DNA from: JANNSX01 sp031403155
GTDB taxonomy: Bacteria > Pseudomonadota > Alphaproteobacteria > Rhizobiales > Hyphomicrobiaceae
Assembly: GCA_031403155.1 (NCBI GenBank)
Contig: JANNSX010000487.1
Coordinates: forward strand, 1-9,193
Direction: 5' to 3'
DNA length: 9,193 nt
The translations under genes were made by a program, and so were the position numbers. Under the pieces are notes generated by a model. It saw only the letters and a program-made list of their open reading frames with translations, was not told the DNA's origin and did not search any database. Positions 6,858 through 9,193 of the stretch are shown here, in pieces; positions within the stretch are counted from its first letter, which is position 1; every line of letters starts with the position of its first letter.

Positions 6858-8004
6858 TCCGCGCCAGCACGCCGCCCGTCACGGGTTTGCTCACTCCCGT
6901 GGTCCCGGGGAACGTTAGCGGCAAACCTCTGAGCGAGCGCACCGCGAGATAAGCCCAGGCTTCCGCCTCGATGGCATCGCCATTGGCACCGATCGCCTCT
7001 ATGGGGGCGACGGCCGTTTCCAATCGCCCGGCAAGCTCGCTCATCAAAGTCCGGTTTCGGCGGCCCCCGCCGCAAATGAGCCAGAGCGCCGGCGGCTCGG
7101 GCATGTGCTCGGTGGCGCGGCGGACAGCGGCGGCGGTGAAGGCGGTGAGGGTTGCAGCGCCATCGGCGGGTGAAACTTCCGTCACGCCATCCAGCGTAAC
7201 TCTGTTCCGGTCGAGCGACTTCGGCGGCAGCTTTTTGAAGTAGGGCTCGCGCAACAGGGAGGTCAGCAGGCTCTCAACGACGCGGCCGGAGCTTGCGAGC
7301 TTGCCGTCCTCGTCGATCGCCCTGCCCGTATGCTGCAGCAGCCAATCATCGATCAGCGCGTTGCCGGGGCCAGTGTCGAACGCGATGAGCCCGCCATCGC
7401 GGCCGATCCAAGTGACATTGGCGACGCCGCCGATGTTGAGGAGCGCGATCGGCCGCTCTGCGAGCTTGGCCGTCAGCGCGCGGTGGTAGACGGGAACGAG
7501 CGGCGCACCCTGCCCGCCTGCCGCACAATCAGCGGCGCGCATGTCGTAGACGACGTCGATGCCGATGGATCTGGCAAGCGCACTGCCGTCGCCGATCTGG
7601 ACGGTCAGCGTCCTTGGCCCCACACCGCCGATGAGCCAGGTCCAGCGTTGATCCGCTTCCACATGCGGCCGGTGCAGCACGGTCTGACCGTGAAACCCGG
7701 CCACATCGATCGCATCTCGCGTCAGTCCCTCGGCGGCGAGAAACGCCTTTACGGCCTCTGCATGCCGCGCCGTCAGATCGCGTTCGAGCGCCTTCAGCGA
7801 GCCCGGCCGCGCGGAGCGCTTGCGGATCGGCTTGGCATCGATGAGGCCTTGTCGCAGCCGCGCCCGGAAATCGTCCGGATAGGGAAAGCTCCGAAACGGC
7901 CCGTGCTCGACCACCTCCTCGCCGTCGGTGCGGACGAGCGCCACATCGATGCCATCCATCGAGGTGCCGCTCATCAACCCCAGCGCGGTCAGCAGTTTGG
8001 CCAT
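6850..8004 (-). CDS. anmK: Anhydro-N-acetylmuramic acid kinase
   Basis: The 384-residue cytoplasmic kinase of the ASKHA fold opens and phosphorylates 1,6-anhydro-N-acetylmuramic acid to MurNAc-6-phosphate, a step in recycling of peptidoglycan fragments. The N-terminal signature ALGLMSGTSMDGIDVALV (7-24) is diagnostic. Further family blocks are VAGFHGQTVLHRP (101-113), DMRAADCAAGGQGAPLVPVY (154-173), LLNIGGVANVTWI (188-200) and FDTGPGNALIDDW (209-221), and LWLICGGGRRNRTLM near the C-terminus. Length is close to that of known AnmK proteins. ATG 8004 begins right before the signature; no strong ribosome-binding site precedes it (a GGGG run lies about 8 nt upstream). It is divergent from tyrS across 48 bp, an arrangement I recall from other alphaproteobacteria. 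The last codons (K-S-stop) lie inside a REP-like repeat. The identification is firm. Confidence 0.96.
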   Translation of the reverse strand: MAKLLTALGLMSGTSMDGIDVALVRTDGEEVVEHGPFRSFPYPDDFRARLRQGLIDAKPIRKRSARPGSLKALERDLTARHAEAVKAFLAAEGLTRDAIDVAGFHGQTVLHRPHVEADQRWTWLIGGVGPRTLTVQIGDGSALARSIGIDVVYDMRAADCAAGGQGAPLVPVYHRALTAKLAERPIALLNIGGVANVTWIGRDGGLIAFDTGPGNALIDDWLLQHTGRAIDEDGKLASSGRVVESLLTSLLREPYFKKLPPKSLDRNRVTLDGVTEVSPADGAATLTAFTAAAVRRATEHMPEPPALWLICGGGRRNRTLMSELAGRLETAVAPIEAIGANGDAIEAEAWAYLAVRSLRGLPLTFPGTTGVSKPVTGGVLARKS

Positions 8005-8052
8005 CGGCGGCGCCCCATGCTATCAGGCCTCAACAACCACGAGAGTCGGCCC

Positions 8053-9193
8053 ATGAGCAAGTTCCGATCCGACTTCCTGAAAACCCTCGACGAGCGGGGC
8101 TTCATCCACCAGGTCTCGCACCCGGAGGAGCTGGACGCGCGTTTCGCTAGAGGTGGCGTCACCGCCTACATCGGTTTCGATTGCACGGCCAAGAGCCTGC
8201 ATGCGGGCTCGCTCGTCCAGATCATGATGCTGCACTGGCTGCAGAAGACCGGCAACCGCCCGATCGCGCTGATGGGTGGCGGCACGACGAAGATCGGCGA
8301 TCCCTCCTTCAAGGACGAGGCGAGGAAGCTCCTCTCGGTCGAGCAGATCGCCGAGAACATGGCGGGCATCAAGGGCGTGTTCGCGAAGTTCCTGAGCTTC
8401 GGCTCGGGCAAGACCGATGCCGTCATGGTCAACAATGCCGACTGGCTCGACCATCTCAACTACATCGATTTCCTGCGCGACTACGGCCGCCACTTCACCA
8501 TCAACCGGATGCTGACCTTCGACTCGGTGAAGCTCAGGCTCGAGCGCGAGCAGCCGCTGACCTTCCTGGAATTCAACTACATGATCCTCCAGGCCTACGA
8601 TTTTCTGGAGCTGAACCGCCGCCACGACTGCGTGCTGCAGATGGGAGGCTCCGATCAGTGGGGCAACATCGTCAACGGCATGGAGTTGACGCGCCGCGTC
8701 GATGGCAAGGACGCCTTCGCGCTGACGACGCCGCTGCTGACGACGTCATCCGGCGCCAAAATGGGCAAGACCATGGCGGGCGCCGTCTGGCTCAACGCCG
8801 ACATGCTCAGCCCTTACGACTACTGGCAATACTGGCGCAATGCCGAGGACGCCGATGTGGGCAAGTTCCTCAAACTCTACACCGAGCTGCCGCTGGATGA
8901 GATCACGCGGCTGGCAAGCCTCGGCGGTGCCGAGATCAACGCCGCCAAGCAGGTGCTCGCGACGGAAGCGGCCGCGCTGCTGCATGGCCGCGCTGCTGCA
9001 GACGAGGCCGCCGAGACGGCGCGGAAGGTTTTCAGCGAGGGCGCGTCCGCTGCGGGTTTGCCGACGATCACAATTTCCGATGCTGAGCTGGCATTGGGCC
9101 TCGGCGTGCTGACCCTTTTCGTCAAAGCCGGCCTCTGCGCCTCCAACGGCGAGGCCCGCCGGCAGATCCAGGGCGGCGGCTTGCGCGTGAACG
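8053..9193 (+). CDS. tyrS: Tyrosyl-tRNA synthetase, 3' end outside window
   Basis: The frame runs from ATG 8053 (GAGAG about 8 nt upstream) to the window edge without a stop: 380 complete codons of an expected 415 or so. This class I enzyme attaches tyrosine to tRNA(Tyr) in the cytoplasm. Visible features are: YIGFDCTAKSLHAGSL with HAGS (50-53) at the HIGH position; LMGGGTTKIGDPSFKDE (73-89); FNYMILQAYDF (174-184); the tyrosine-pocket block QMGGSDQWGNI (196-206); and KMGKT (236-240) at the KMSKS position. The C-terminal S4-like RNA-binding domain starts around ASNGEARRQI. HAGS and KMGKT depart from the textbook signatures but fit the alphaproteobacterial TyrS group as I recall it. It is divergent from anmK; the 48-bp gap means that its promoter probably reaches into the anmK coding region. 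Confidence 0.96.
   Translation, partial: MSKFRSDFLKTLDERGFIHQVSHPEELDARFARGGVTAYIGFDCTAKSLHAGSLVQIMMLHWLQKTGNRPIALMGGGTTKIGDPSFKDEARKLLSVEQIAENMAGIKGVFAKFLSFGSGKTDAVMVNNADWLDHLNYIDFLRDYGRHFTINRMLTFDSVKLRLEREQPLTFLEFNYMILQAYDFLELNRRHDCVLQMGGSDQWGNIVNGMELTRRVDGKDAFALTTPLLTTSSGAKMGKTMAGAVWLNADMLSPYDYWQYWRNAEDADVGKFLKLYTELPLDEITRLASLGGAEINAAKQVLATEAAALLHGRAAADEAAETARKVFSEGASAAGLPTITISDAELALGLGVLTLFVKAGLCASNGEARRQIQGGGLRVN

Overview
This is a GC-rich chromosomal window whose genes look alphaproteobacterial, probably Hyphomicrobiales/Rhizobiales or a close relative. The support is threefold: a one-step phosphatidylcholine synthase (Pcs), the order serB<>miaA-...-ilvB-ilvN together with the divergent pair anmK<>tyrS (neighbourhoods I recall from this class), and several short dispersed palindromic repeats of kinds I recall from these genomes. 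The species cannot be named from the sequence alone.

Layout. Left part, minus strand (reading 4748 to 62): miaA (tRNA dimethylallyltransferase), a small cysteine-rich exported protein of unknown function, ilvB (acetolactate synthase large subunit) and ilvN (its regulatory small subunit). ilvB and ilvN, normally adjacent, are separated here by about 690 bp. That spacer holds a 52-bp tandem repeat, a dispersed palindromic repeat of the GTCATTCCCGC type, and what looks like the C-terminal remnant of a ParD-type antitoxin gene. The ilvB leader contains an 11-bp perfect hairpin and a cluster of overlapping palindromes. Middle, plus strand: serB (phosphoserine phosphatase), divergent from miaA and possibly coupled to a 22-codon upstream ORF, then a 104-bp repeat-like element that begins on the serB stop codon, then pcs. 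Right part: anmK (minus, peptidoglycan recycling), convergent with pcs across a paired palindromic repeat that supplies the anmK stop codon, and tyrS (plus), divergent from anmK across only 48 bp and cut by the window end.

How the genes relate. ilvB and ilvN form one enzyme, the first common step of valine, leucine and isoleucine synthesis. serB makes serine, miaA modifies tRNA, tyrS charges tRNA(Tyr), pcs makes a membrane lipid from choline, and anmK recycles cell-wall sugar. These are housekeeping genes rather than one pathway. I found no convincing undescribed multi-gene system. The interesting material lies between genes: repeats that form stop codons, the interrupted ilvBN pair, the structured ilvB leader and the serB upstream ORF.
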